DNA of 64,000 nucleotides from Darksidea phi (Eukaryota; Ascomycota; Dothideomycetes; Pleosporales; Lentitheciaceae). The notes under the pieces were generated by a model. The model did not search any database. It was not told the origin of the DNA and saw only the letters and a program-made list of their open reading frames with translations. Below are positions 22,457 through 34,148 of the stretch, in pieces. Both the position numbers and the translations under genes were made by a program. The stretch lies in the NCBI GenBank assembly GCA_030770425.1, contig JASJFT010000027.1, positions 124,001 to 188,000 on the forward strand, written 5' to 3'. Within the stretch, counting starts at the first letter, position 1. Each line of letters opens with the position of its first letter.

Positions 22457-23233
22457 GCTGGGCTCAGGCGAGGAGATGTGATATTGGATATTGGATCGAG
22501 TTTGATTCTGTTGCATTGCGTCGGCGTTTTTTTCCTTTCTCCTCCGCAATACCCCCTATTCTGTCCCTTTCGAACGATGTACCACGAACACATGAGCGAT
22601 GTATCTTGCATGGAAATACGGCCGAGCACTTGTTTTATCTTTTCCTCTCTCTGCCCCCTCCCCTTTTCAGGCTAGGACCGGGAGTTTCTCGAGGACCAAT
22701 CCCTTCTCTTATCAAGCGGCATCAGTACTGGATCTGTTTTTTAATCATAACCCTTTTTTGGCAGGTCCGTGGCTGCTGGGCTGCTTGAGGGGCACCTTAT
22801 ACCCGGGTTGTAAGAGTTGGTCTTGGGAGAGGTACTCCCCCTGTGTTTCTTGTCCTTGTAGTTGTGCGTTTCTTCTGCGATGCGCTGCGTTGCGATTTAG
22901 TCTTCTTTGAAGGGAGACGGTGCGGATTGAGGTTCGAGATAGATACCCCTTCGATCCTTAGTGCTAGGAATTCGATGTTTTTTTTACGGTAATTGAGATT
23001 GCGCTTCTTATGGAATGTGGAATGTGATATTGTAGAGCACGTAAGCTCCGAACGCACAATGACTTGATCAGCTGTGATTAACCAAAGAATGCATTGTGGT
23101 ATTAGAAATGCCGACGAGGCCCACCCTAACGCCAGTCGCCTAACCATGCTTCCATGGATGCATTATCCTACTCCATTGTGCGCGCTGCTGCTGAAAAGGC
23201 CAGATGCAGAGCAGTCTCAGCGGCCATAGCATC
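22457..23233. other. Convergent 3' intergenic region
   Basis: Lies between two converging genes. T-rich tracts and short inverted AT-rich stretches fit 3' UTRs and polyadenylation regions. No gene supported. Confidence 0.6.
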
Positions 23234-24267
23234 CTACTGCGGGTCAGCTAAGCCCTCAAATCCATCGCCCTCCATATCCTCATCCTCTTCTTCGTCTTCC
23301 AGATCTTCGTCCTCGTCCTCAAACCCCGTGTCCATGCGTACCGCCCTCAATCTCTCTTTCATCTTCTCCCTCTCATCCGTCTGCCACCTTCCCAGCGCCG
23401 CTGCCGAATGTACCCTGAATCCAAACACTTTCGGGTGGTATCGTCTTTGGCTCTTGGGCGGCAACATTGCGGGGTACACCTGGAACAGAATGTTGTGGAA
23501 GGAGGTGCCGAAGTAGGCGCCGTCGATAACGGCGTGACGAGACGATTTGGGGTTGTAGAGGTCTTCGCAGCGGGCGCAGTAGAGCTTTACAGGGGTGGTG
23601 TTGGGGACATCGGATTGGCCCATGGGGAGGAGGGGTTGGGATTCGCACATTACGCGGGGGCATTTGCCGAAGTCTGATTTCTTGAACTTCTCGAGCTGTA
23701 GACGTCCGTTAGCCTGATCCCAGCGCATACAAGCGCCAGTTGTGGTACCATCTTCGCCAGACCCCTCGTCGTGACGATGTATCTTGCGTGCACGAGACCA
23801 TACAGATGTCGCGCCGACTTTTCTATTTGTTCCCGCATATCGTCATCGCAGTCGAAGTCGAAGACGTCTGTTACGAGGTCGAGCGCATATTGGTAGTATT
23901 GTACTTCGGTATTGAGACCCGTGAGGTTGAAGCGATCGGTGAGGTACTCTTCGTCAATCTCGCAAAAGTACTCATTGCCGCGCGAGGATATGAACTGTGT
24001 CCAACGTCAGCGATGCCGCTTGACCTGCACTGGGACATGGTGTCGGTGGTAGCAACTTGGTTGAACGGGAGTTTTGTCGGCTTCGGCATGCTGAACTGTT
24101 CCAATCTTCTCCGGCCTATCGAGGGTGGGAACATGATAGCAGAGAAGGATATCCCACGTAATGTCGGTGAGGCTAGGGGTATGGTGCTACAAGGAAGCTA
24201 AACTACGTACCCAGTCGCGCCAGTAGCTTGTGTAGTCGCTGTCGGTTTCACTGTTGAAGTCATCCAT
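23234..24267 (-). CDS. ckb1: Casein kinase II regulatory subunit beta
   Basis: Three exons (introns 23696-23748 and 23995-24210) give 254 aa. The order is N-terminal MDDFNSETDSDYTSYW, then FCEIDEEYLTDRFNLTGL spanning the start of exon 2, the acidic loop VFDFDCDDD, IEKSARHLYGLVHARYIVTTRGL, then the zinc finger CPRVMC...YCARC (two CxxxxC/CxxC pairs) that mediates beta-beta dimerisation, and FGTSFHNILFQVYP. The C-terminus is a long acidic tail (EDEDEDLEDEEEDEDMEG), common in fungal paralogs. The protein assembles with CK2 alpha into the alpha2-beta2 kinase and steers substrate choice. The second splice restores GLAKMLEKFKKSDFG. No oddities. Confidence 0.95.
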
Positions 24268-25457
24268 GTTGCCGCTGCCGGTTACCGGCGACTACGCGCA
24301 CGTATGACGATTAGTTAGCTTAGGATTTGCGTTGATGAAGCGACCAGGATGCGAGGCCTATACAAATAACACGACGAGTGAATTGTAAAGGTGGGCTGTC
24401 TTGGCGGGGCGGGGGCCGAGCATCTCGGTGAGAAGATTCTCCGTGCCGGTCCAGGGATATCGCGCCTTGGACTCAGCATCATCGATTGGAAGAGTATGAC
24501 CCGATGGAGTTCGCGAGTCATTTCCTTTCTCCGTCTGAATCGAGTATCAGCCCGCCGACGGTTTCTAGGCCCAACCAGTCCCTCACACTGTCTACCAGGG
24601 TTGCTGGCGTTGGGATGTCATTGCGAATGGAGGCGTCACGCTATGTGGTAGACCGAAACCCAAGGCAAGCCTCTGCGTTTGTGGGGACGCCGGGCTGGGT
24701 CAGCGACGAACCGCTTGTCCTGCAAGCCTGTCGTCTCGAAAGGGTGAAAGGATTGCGGAAGATGCTTCTCGGATAGTCTCATCAATATTCCGTCATGTTC
24801 GAGTAGGGCAGCTCTACAGCATACTTAGAACCACAGTACGCTTTGAAGATGGACACTGCATGCTCATTCCGCGTATCGATCTAAGGATCATGGTCTGAGC
24901 GGGCAACCTACCGTATGCAATCGGCACATCATTGACTAGCCTTGTGGCAATCGCTAGGTTACTTTGATATCAGTCTATTGCGCGAGCCGCTTGCGCATGC
25001 ATCTCGAGTCAGGAACGCCCAAGGCCTTAAGGAATGACAAGTGGACCTGCATTATCAAGCGCGGGTCCCCCGCTTCCGCGGAGAGTCTGATGGGACGGAT
25101 GCCCACTCTAAAGAGATGGACGCCGCTGTATGTTGTCGCTTGGAGCATCGTCACGCCTAGCTCCTGTCCAGCAGTCCTCCATATTCTGAACGTTTCCTGC
25201 AAGTCTAATTTTACGACGTACTTCTCTTTCCCTTCTCATCTGAATTGCCTCCCACCCCCTGATCCTTGTACCTTGTTTTTCCATAATTAATATACCGTAG
25301 TACTTAGTAAATCATACACAATCCAATACCCACTCGCAGACCGAGAGAGGAGGAACGAACACCCCGATACGCGAAGGCCTATCCTGGATCTGATCGATGG
25401 CTTTGCAGTTTTGCGGCTAATCAATCATACTGTCTTTCGAAGGCAAGTCTTACGTGG
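24268..25457. other. Intergenic between CKB1 and the LOV/PAS pseudogene
   Basis: Divergent spacer of about 1.2 kb. It contains a few open frames of 75-96 codons on both strands that I cannot link to any family. No RNA gene seen. Confidence 0.5.
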
Positions 25458-27799
25458 ATGGAAGAAACACACTTTGGATATGTCAACATCAAAACTAAGC
25501 CAAGCAGCCCAACTCTATCCTCTTTTGCGTCTTCAAAGATCCTCCCGTATCACGATCCCTTTTTCCCTTTCACCGGGCCAGATCCAGACAGTGGCACAAA
25601 GGTTGACTCTGCCCTTGAGTCCGGCGCTAATGCACCGATTGAAATGGATCAACAGGACGAACCCAAGAAAACCGAGACTAGGAAGCACTCCTTGATAGAC
25701 CACTTAACTGCGTGTACGTAACTTCACAGCACAGATTCGGATCTAACACATTTACTAATCTATACCCCAACGTTTAGATGACCTGCGAACACCGCCCCCG
25801 ACCGTCTCCCATGAGAACGCCGAGTTCCTTGCGGAGCGACTTCTCTCAGTAGATCACCTCAATATCATACTGGAAGATCCAAACTACTTTCAGCGCTTCA
25901 GGAAGTTCCTCAATCGATATCGACCGCAATCGGTACCAACATTGGTGAAGTTTCTCGGATCGCAGAAAGCTCTAACGGCGATTGGTTATGCAAATGCCTT
26001 AGCCGATCAGTTATCCTCGCAAACACGACACTCTTCGAGAAACACTCCGAACAGCGATGTCGCCATCATAGATTCGAAGTTTGGGAACTTCTCACGGAGG
26101 CTTCTTGACGAATTGGTCACCGACGCATTGCCGGCATACATCACGTATCGGATGGTCACTGTCGTAACAGAATGCTTGGTCGGGGAGATTACTAGAGGAA
26201 GCACACCTATGATACGGGATCTTGTGCAGGCCCTAGCTGAGGTGTATTGCATGTCAGACCCAAAACAGACGGATAATCTTATCGTGTTTGCGTCGGAAGG
26301 TACGTTGATGGGCTCGATTTAGACCTTGCAACGAGACTATGATGGATCAAGAGTTCTACAACGTCACGCAGTATGGACGCGAGTACGTGATTGGGAAGAA
26401 TTGTCGGTTCTTACAAGGGCCGAAGACTTCGAAAGCCACTATAAAGCGAATCTACAACGCTGTAACCAACAATCAAGATATTAATGAGATCATATTAAAT
26501 TAGTAGGGTCAAACCTTTTCGCCGGTATTATTGCATGGCTGACGGCTTTTGATGATCGAAGAGACGGCAGTCCTTTCCTTAACCTGGTACGTTGAGTGCG
26601 CGCTGGGTGGTAGCACAAGATTTAACAGCGGCAGGTAATGATGGCACCTCTCAGGGACCATCACGGCGAAACGCGCTATTTCATTGGAGCTCAAATCGGC
26701 ATAAGTCATCTCATCGAAGGTGGGAAAAGCCTGGAATCATTCAAGCAACTTCTCAATCAGGACCAAAAGGCGGCGCAATGCGCCGAACAAAAGATGGGGG
26801 ACGCAATCAAACTAGCCACAAATCGTCTTTGAAACTCTCCGGGAATTGAGTGGCTTGCTCAATGACGAGGAGATCGAAGTTATGAGTCACCGTGAAGGGC
26901 GTCGCAGTTCTATAGAATCGAGCGGTAGCACAGCGAATACGCCTACGCGTGCCACCTCAAACGTGCAGAGACGCTTTGTGGGTATGGATGAGCCCTCAGA
27001 CAACATCTGGCCGCCCCCTGTCTTCGGGCCATCTGGAAGACTTCCAGATGTCTATCAGAACGTAAATTTAACAAGCTTTCACCTCGAGCTCTCCGCTAAC
27101 ATGATCACTAGTACCTCCTCGTTCGACCGTACCCATCCCTCCGTATTGTCTTCACCTTTGTAGCCCTCCGCATCCCAGGCCTATCACAATAAAAGTTCAT
27201 GGACCGCATCGGCCGGCCCCAACACGTACGCGACGGCCTCCTGGACGCGCTCTCGCAGGGCATTGGCGTTACAGCAAAAGTTTCCTGGCTCCATCACTGC
27301 CCCAACCACAGCACCTACTCACCGCTCAACAAAGATTCGTCCATAAATACAACTGATCCCGCCAACTTCTACGAAAGCCGCCCCCGCTGGATACATTGCA
27401 CGCCTCTTCTCGGTTCCGATTCTAACCCTGGCGTCATCATGATCGTCATGGTCGACAAAGAAGACTTAACCGACACTTTGACCGCGCAAAACGCAGCAAC
27501 TGCGACAGGCGCACAATCAGCAAACACAATGCCCGGGCAATTATACGAAGGATGGACGGCGGTTGCGGGGTCCGGCAACGAATGGATCCCTTGCGATGAA
27601 GAATACAGGAAACGAATCGTACGCTGATTCTTTGAGGAGGGAGGACAGAAGCGCAAGCCAACTACCGAACGGGGGGAGGGGGGTAGGGGAAGAGGGGTTG
27701 GAAAGCCAGTTTCAGGGGAACAGTGGGTTAGGGACTGTGCATAGTCAGATGCCTCAAAGCGGAGGAGTACGGGCGGCTGGACGACACCGCAGAGGATGA
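25458..27799 (+). pseudogene. Decayed LOV/PAS-domain photoreceptor-like gene
   Basis: Exons 25458-25713, 25778-26299 and 26352-26502 join in frame and reach QYGREYVIGKNCRFLQG, the LOV signature with the photoactive Cys. The rest of the LOV/PAS fold follows in pieces (RRDGSPFLNL, then VMMAPLRDHHGETRYFIGAQ after intron 26587-26634), and a conserved-looking C-terminal part after that. Lesions: the donor at 26503 has no usable AG acceptor before RRDG (the sequence there is GATGA followed by TCGAAGA); a one-base frameshift near 26829 breaks the link to FETLRELSGLLNDEEIEVM; a TAA at 27190-27192 interrupts LSQ-KFMDRIG; and a further frameshift near 27620 separates EEYRKRI from YADSLRRE. Long conserved-looking segments between lesions suggest recent loss. 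Family knowledge: fungal LOV proteins bind flavin and sense blue light. Confidence 0.8.
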
Positions 27800-28074
27800 G
27801 CATTGGTGGGAGGGAGGAGTTAGAGAAGGGGGCAAGGCAGAAGGGGAGAAGCAGGAGGGAGTAATGTCATAGTATATTGTGTATTAACTTGAATGTAAGA
27901 CATAAAGAGGGTACATGGGGAAGTGCGGCGTTCGGAACAGTCTAGTTATATTTCTGTTAGACTTGATACCCATAGGAGTGGTCATCTCAGCTGCGTTAAC
28001 ACGAAATTTAAACCGTACCTTTCATGGTTGGATCTTGAGTACCAATCGTCTCTTATCATTACACCTTTCCCCTC

Positions 28075-29214
28075 TCAAAAAGGCCGCCCCTTTTGCAATC
28101 CCGCCCCAATTTCTTCAAAAACCTTGAGGCCCTTTCGTCCTAATGCTGTTCCGACACCGACAGCAGCTGCGCCCACTGCCCGCATCCGCTGATAACCATT
28201 TACATCCTCCACACCCCCAACGCCAATGATCTGAATACCGCCAAGCTCCTTGTGCTGGAACAGCATCCCTTTGATCGTGTACACGTTGCCGAGCGCTAGC
28301 GGGTGCAGCGGTGCGCCTGCCAGACCGCCGATGCCGGTCCCGGTGGCCGAGTTGAGCGTGTGATGGAAGACTCCGCGGGGTTTGGAACATATTGGAGATG
28401 TAGGGGGTGAAGCTACGGATTCGATTTTAGGGGAGAGTAGAAGGGAGGAACCGAGGGTGTTGGTGGCGGTTATGAAGGAGATGGGACAGGGAAGGTGGGT
28501 TGGTTCGGCATTTGCAGATGCGAGCAGTGCATTGATGAGTTGTTGGTATTGGTCTTGGTAGGTGTAAGGTGGTGTTTTGATGCCGATTGGTACGTGGACT
28601 TTGCCCGTGTGCGATTGTTGTTGCTCATCCGGTTCCAGTTGTTTTGCCACCTCTTGCTTTAGCGCTGTGAGATATAAAAGTAGCGATTTGGAGTTGTACG
28701 CCGGTGGGGGCTTATCGGGTATGTTGGGACAAGAAAGGTTTATTTCCATGGCGAGCACCATGCGCACGACATGTTGATGTGCGTAGATGAGCTTATAGCA
28801 CTGCACAACCTCATCCACAGTTCCCGTGACAGATATAATGAACGGCTTCAAGCTCGCCCTTCCCCCATCCCTTCCTCCCGAGCTTACGTCTTCCGGGAGT
28901 GAATCTGATATCGTCTTCACGAACTCCAAGTACTCTTTCAGTGGTAACGGACTGTAGGCCAAGGTATTTAAGCTCCCCGTCTCTTCTGCGTTCTCCGACC
29001 TCGCTGGATTTTCCGGCGCGGCATTATGTGAGGTAGGATCAAAGAAAGTGAATTGGTGGATCGTTTCATCATGGGGAAAGCCGTCGAGAATTGAAGTTCG
29101 TGTTGTTACTGCGCCGGTGTGGGGTGAGGCGTAGAGCTCGCCGAGCTGCTCAAGAGTAGAACACCATGGGCTTGCGGAGTTGAGGAGGGGTGGGTGGATG
29201 TAGAGTTGTTTCAT
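28075..29214 (-). CDS. Class 1A dihydroorotate dehydrogenase-like flavoprotein
   Basis: Single exon, 379 aa from MKQLYIHPPLLNSASPW. The frame opens four codons earlier without an ATG. TIM-barrel DHODH features are visible: NSASPW near the start, NLSCPNIPDKP (about residue 180) with the Cys that serves as catalytic base in class 1A enzymes, PIGIKTPPYTY, FITATNTLGSS, a Gly-rich GGLAGAPLHPLALGNVY, and the FMN-phosphate motif IIGVGGVEDVNGY...GAAAVGVGTAL. It is longer than Lactococcus or yeast URA1 (~311-314 aa) because of two low-complexity inserts near residues 65-90 and 255-280. Most filamentous fungi make pyrimidines with a mitochondrial class 2 enzyme, so this copy may be accessory or act on another substrate. 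Confidence 0.85.
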   Translation of the reverse strand: MKQLYIHPPLLNSASPWCSTLEQLGELYASPHTGAVTTRTSILDGFPHDETIHQFTFFDPTSHNAAPENPARSENAEETGSLNTLAYSPLPLKEYLEFVKTISDSLPEDVSSGGRDGGRASLKPFIISVTGTVDEVVQCYKLIYAHQHVVRMVLAMEINLSCPNIPDKPPPAYNSKSLLLYLTALKQEVAKQLEPDEQQQSHTGKVHVPIGIKTPPYTYQDQYQQLINALLASANAEPTHLPCPISFITATNTLGSSLLLSPKIESVASPPTSPICSKPRGVFHHTLNSATGTGIGGLAGAPLHPLALGNVYTIKGMLFQHKELGGIQIIGVGGVEDVNGYQRMRAVGAAAVGVGTALGRKGLKVFEEIGAGLQKGRPF

Positions 29215-29819
29215 AGTGGACTTCAAAGGAGCTTTCGGTTACACGTGGCGTGATTGAGGATTTGGGAATTAGTCAAGTGGGGGTTCAGGATATTTTGAGG
29301 GGCTGCTGCTAGGTTGAAATGTGGTGATCATAAGTTTGGTGTACTTTTTTAATCCGAGGTTGGGATCTTTGGATTGTGTTATTCCTCAAGTGGTCATGTC
29401 TTGGGGGTGTTTTTAATGCAAACTGATATGCGGTTTGCTAGCTTCGGAGTGGAGCTTTGCGAAGACGGTATCAAACGAACATTACAAGGCGTTGAGAGAT
29501 TTTGTAAGAGATTGAGATTAAGGACACACGAATTTGCAGTGGTCTCTTACCCGAAAGTGCAACGAGTAGAACATCGATGGTTGGTGACGCTCTGTGCACG
29601 AGCCAGGTGGGGAAGAATGCCGGTTCGCATGATCACGTGAAGGGTTTGAGACGGAAGTCGCGTTGCTTACTCATCGCAACCTTTACGCAATGGTTCAGGC
29701 GCAACAACAGAACCATTGTTCATTAAAATTGTCCAAATAGTGTGTCGCAAATGTTGACATTTGCTCACTGCAAGAACGCGAGATACGTTATTCCGTAGTA
29801 ATACCTGAACTGGCGTGTC
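29215..29819. other. Divergent promoter, DHODH-like and Zn2Cys6 genes
   Basis: A 605-bp shared upstream region between the flavoprotein and a transcription factor. I see no clear CGG-N-CCG palindrome. No gene supported. Confidence 0.55.
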
Positions 29820-31444
29820 ATGTCTGACTCCCTTCCACCGAAGAAAAAGCGCCGGGGTGGACCGCGTAGAAAGACAGGTAATATAGCTTTGCAGCCCGAT
29901 TGGGGTTCAATTGCTGACTTGCTTTGAAGGTTGGTAGGCACGCTGGATCCCTCTCAGCTATTGTTCTGGAGGCTGATACAGTTTTCAGTCATACGTGCAA
30001 GACCCGGCATAGCCGCTGCGACGAGAGAAAACCAATATGCGGCAACTGTGCACGATTGAACCTTGAATGCAAGCCATCCGATTTCATCGCCCCATCCGCA
30101 TGGAACACTACCACAAGAGAGGGGCCTCCTTCCTCTGCAATCTCCAGCAGCCACAATGTGCAAACTTTCTCGTCTGATGCGCCTATTTCAACATGGGACA
30201 TATTCAGATCACGAATATCGGGACTAGACCTCGACTCAGACGAATCGCCTCCCGAGGGTTTCCTCACCCACCTAGACTTGGTCTTCCCACCTTTAGCACA
30301 TACTCTACCTCCGACGAGAGAACCGTCCGTCTCGTTGACCCCGGAGACGGCCTTCCTCCTGCAGACCTACCTTCGCACTGTCGCTACTTGGATGGACCTG
30401 ATGGATCACGGCAGGACCTATGAGCTCTGCATCCCACGACTGACACTCGCCTCTCCACTCTTATTCCACTGCGTATGCGCCTTCGCAGCCAAACATCTCT
30501 CCCTCTCTGATCCGAGGAGGAACTCATCTTGGGGACATACCGCCAGCGAACACTATGGCGAGTCTCTCCGACTCCTAATCGACGCACTAAATGCGCCTTC
30601 ATGCGAATACGCATTGACCGCTACAATCCTCCTCTCAAGCTACGAAATCATCGCGGGTATTGCATCCGAGCATCACACACGCCACCTCCTCGGGCAAACC
30701 ATGCTGCTCAAATATCAAAACGTGACAGCACAATCAAGCGGTATTGATCGTGCAAATTTCTGGTTGCATGTCAGACACGAGATCGGTTTCGCGTTCGCGA
30801 CTGGAAAACCACTCTTATTGGACCCTGAGGAGTGGAATGTACGCTGGGAGCATGGGGAAGCACGGGAAGACGTATTGGGAAATCACGTCTTATGGATACT
30901 AGCGCGGGTGATCAATCTCATCCACAGAGAGGATAGCAGCACGACGGCCAGCAAACGGAGGAGAGAGGCTTTTCTGGAGGAGCTGGAGGAGTGGCGTGCG
31001 GGCCTTTCTGATACCTTCACCGGCATCCCGTATGGCGACGAGGACGACCAAGGTTTCAGAAAGGTATTCTTCACCGTGACAACTGCTGGTAAGTCCGCAA
31101 TCTCTCTACAACCCCCCGGCCACCTACTTGCTAACCGTTTGCAAGCTGCGGGAGCCTTCTGGTACCATGTAACCCACATTCTCCTTTACACTGAGCCTGC
31201 TCTACAAGACGAATCATACAAACCCCACATCCAAGACCAAGCCAAGCGAATCGTCAACATAGCCATCTCCGAGTTTCCAGATTCGTTGAGAGTGTTTGCA
31301 AGTCATGGATTGTTCTACGCCGCGAAACATATCGATGGTATCGCGCGCAAAGCGCGCATTTGGTGCATCATGAACGATGTCGAAATGCAGCTAGGGTACC
31401 ATACGCGAAGCATGGTCCGGCGGTTACAAGCGTTGGCGGAGTAG
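29820..31444 (+). CDS. Zn2Cys6 transcription factor with Fungal_trans_2 domain
   Basis: About 505 aa. Exon 1 (29820-29877) encodes a basic leader MSDSLPPKKKRRGGPRRKT. To reach the zinc cluster in frame, a 4-nt exon GTTG (29930-29933) must be kept between introns 29878-29929 and 29934-29988. This yields KTGCHTCKTRHSRCDERKPICGNCARLNLEC with all six zinc Cys in standard spacing. Both introns have GTA donors, CTGAC/CTGAT branch sites and AG acceptors. The long C-terminal part (about residues 120-500) resembles the Fungal_trans_2 (DUF3468) region: LQTYLRTVATWMDLMDH, LLFHCVCAFAAKHLS, LLSSYEIIAG, FWLHVRHEIGFAF. Nuclear regulator; targets unknown. It diverges from the DHODH-like gene, a common regulator-target arrangement, but this is inference. 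Confidence 0.85.
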
Positions 31445-31752
31445 GGCTCGAGCTAGTCAAGGCCGTAATTATATTTCCCTCATTGGGATAAGAGTAGAGG
31501 AAGGCCATGCACTTTGGATAGCTGATATACATGTAGAAGGATGTTCTAAACCTGATAGTGTGGAGGCAGTGTAATTATAACTCAGAAGAACGAAATCTCA
31601 AAATGCTGAACGCCGTGTAACCCGAGTGTCCCATTGGTGCAAAACCAAGCTAAGAACAGAACGCTACAGATAGCCATACAAAGCTCAGATAGCAAATCCC
31701 GGGGTATAACCATCTCAAACCGTTCGCCGCACCTTCATAACTCATCTCTCGC
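31445..31752. other. Convergent 3' spacer
   Basis: Short AT-rich region where the transcription factor and PPN1 converge. Nothing else seen. Confidence 0.6.
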
Positions 31753-34148
31753 TCATAGCTCTACGATCTCTTCCTCCAGCATGGCGTCTTCAGCATCTTC
31801 CGCGCGAACCCCGAACACCTCTTCAATCTCATGCGGATCCATCGTACCCACGAAAGCGCGCTGGACAAAAGTATACCATGCACTGTTTTTGATGTATTTC
31901 TTCTTGTGCTTTTTGCCCTTTTTGCCTGTCTCCGACACTTCTACTTCCGTTTCGTCTTCGCTGTTGCTTTCTTCCTCGTCCGCCATAGCGCCGTTGTCAT
32001 AGTCATATTCATCGTCGTCTTCGAAAACATCTTCTTCTGCCTCTACCCCCACTTCCTTCGACTTCGGCGGATCCCGTCCAATCCTTCTCGCAAGTTTCAT
32101 ATAACTCCTGACTGTGAGGTCTTTGAGTTTGTACTTCTTATCCGTCCAAGTATCATACTCAACCTCAAACCGAAATTTCTTCGGATGCGGTTTCGGACGT
32201 GGTTTCCTGCCCTGGTGTTTGTGGTGTTTTCCTTCTTTCCATTTGCTTGAGTCCACACCACCTTCTTTGCTGACCCCAAGCCCGAAGATTGTTTGCGTTG
32301 GATTCTCGTTGATCAATTCGGCGACAAAGTCGTTGTTAATGTATGTTAGATTAGCAAAGTACTGCGTGTACCCAGTGAGAGTGAGCGGCTGCATGCTGTA
32401 TGCTGGTCCTGGCGGGGAACTTTTCGAAGGACCCTTTGGGACTCTGAATTTGTACTTTCTCTTCCTTTTGACTGCGTCGTCCTCTTTCTTCTTGTGCTTC
32501 CTTTTAACAGCCGACTCAATTTCTCGGATATATGCCTCTTCATCCATCAGTTCCTTATCGGAAAATGGTCGCTCCCTAAGCGGTAAGCCGAGGCTCTTAG
32601 GATGGTTGTGTACAGGTGCCACAAGAAGGTTCTCTAGGCCGGTAATGTTGTATTCGAAAACTCGAAGCGTAGGGAAGTAGTTCGGTACGACGGAAGGCGA
32701 CACAAGGCTTACACTGTAGCGCTCTGCGTACTTGCCGCCAATCTTGGCGAAGTATCTCTCCTTGTCTGATTGAGGCTTCTTCTCTTTTCTACCTTTTCTT
32801 GACTTTGAGAAGATGTAGAGAAGCTTCTGCCAGATAGACCGCTCCTCCTCTTCATCAGCATCAATATAGTCAGTTATCGAAAGCGAGTTTTTCTTTGGTG
32901 GTGGTGACGGCAGCTTCGCCCACACCTGCCGTAGGTCGAGGAGGTAGTCTGAAGCAGAGGCCACCGTGACTTCGCCATCCTCTAGCAAACCCACTTCACC
33001 CTCCTTGCTCTTCACGCTGTCCGCACTGGCCATTGCACCTTGCTTTGTACTCTTCTTGATCTGATTGAAGTCCTGCAGCATAAAGTGGTCGATGTTCATG
33101 TGTCCGAAGAACGAGCCAACAATCACGTCTCGATATTGCCGTTCCCATAGTGCGTACTTCTGCCAGCAAGTCTCGTCCCAACTCTGTTTGCTATCGACCC
33201 TCGCAGGCGGTACGTGGCCTATCAGAATCGCATGCATGCCGCGGTCTCGGAATATCTGCAGCTGTATGCGCAGCCACTCGAAGTGCTCGTATCCAGGCTC
33301 GTGTTTGTTCGCGCATCCGTCAACGCCGGAATTGGAGTTGAAGAAATACCTATAACCTATTAACACCTCTCCCTCATGATCCAAGTCATGTTCCTTCGTC
33401 GGACTCACATAGTGTTCAAGCTCACAACCGCGAGCTTATTCGGTATAACCTCGACAAAAAACCATCCACCTTGCTGAAACTGATGCCTCTGTTCTTCGGG
33501 TATAAACCCCCTCCAGACGTCCATATACTTCACCGTCCACTGATTTGGTCCCGCCAGCAGGATATTGTGTGGCATTATATCGTTATTGCCAAAAGTTGGC
33601 ACAACCGGAATGGCGGCATCGCCATCTCCACCATCGCCTTTCCCGAACACATCTGTGAGGCCCTGCACCATAAACTCATTCAGTTCGATGATTTCTTTCC
33701 GCGTGCGGGGTAGCTTCTCGTCATTGTCGTGCCGTGCCGAGTCACCCGTCCATAGGACAAAGTCTACTTGGTCGGCTAGGTTGTGCTTTATCCACTCTAG
33801 CGTGGCGTTGACAAGGGATTTCGGGGAGTCGCATGCGGACGTTTCGGCGCCGTAGTACCCGGCCGGACCGCGCTTTCGGTGGCAGGCAGCATCTTGTTCT
33901 GTGCTCGAATACGTCTTATAATGAGGATCCGGATGGAAATCTACGATGCGCTGTTAGCTACTACGAGGCTGGCGATCAATATGAGGCAAATTCAGTCTCT
34001 CACCCGTGATGTGCAGAAAGCGGCCCTGCAGCCTCCGGCCGTTGTGGGCGATCGTACCTGCGCCTAGACCCGACGCTGAGGGCGAACCCAGAGACGGCGT
34101 GCAGGACACCAGCAGGCCCCAAAACAAGGCGTCTCGCGGCCGCAACAT
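31753..34148 (-). CDS. PPN1: Endopolyphosphatase (vacuolar)
   Basis: Three exons (introns 33350-33408 and 33941-34003) give 757 aa. An N-terminal hydrophobic stretch (ALFWGLLVSCTPSLG) acts as signal anchor. Metallophosphoesterase motifs follow in order: HITDFHPDPHY (D-x-H, spanning the first splice), LWTGDSARHDND, TFGNNDIMPHN, AILIGHVPP, and SFFGHMNIDHF, which supply the two-metal site. The second splice restores SLNTMYFFNSNSGVDGC. The C-terminal third has basic stretches (KRKHKKKEDDAVKRKRKYKF) and an acidic tail. Yeast Ppn1 is 674 aa and is activated by vacuolar proteolysis; the role is cleaving long inorganic polyphosphate chains. This copy is longer mainly through charged insertions. Confidence 0.95.

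Noticed and set aside
24975..25202. 75-codon minus-strand frame with protein-like composition
   Set aside because: Somewhat protein-like, but I could not extend it on either side by splicing or tie it to a family.
25458..27799. RIP (repeat-induced point mutation) as cause of the LOV gene decay
   Set aside because: The lesions are mostly indels and a lost splice site, without the C-to-T/G-to-A excess or repeat copy that RIP would need.
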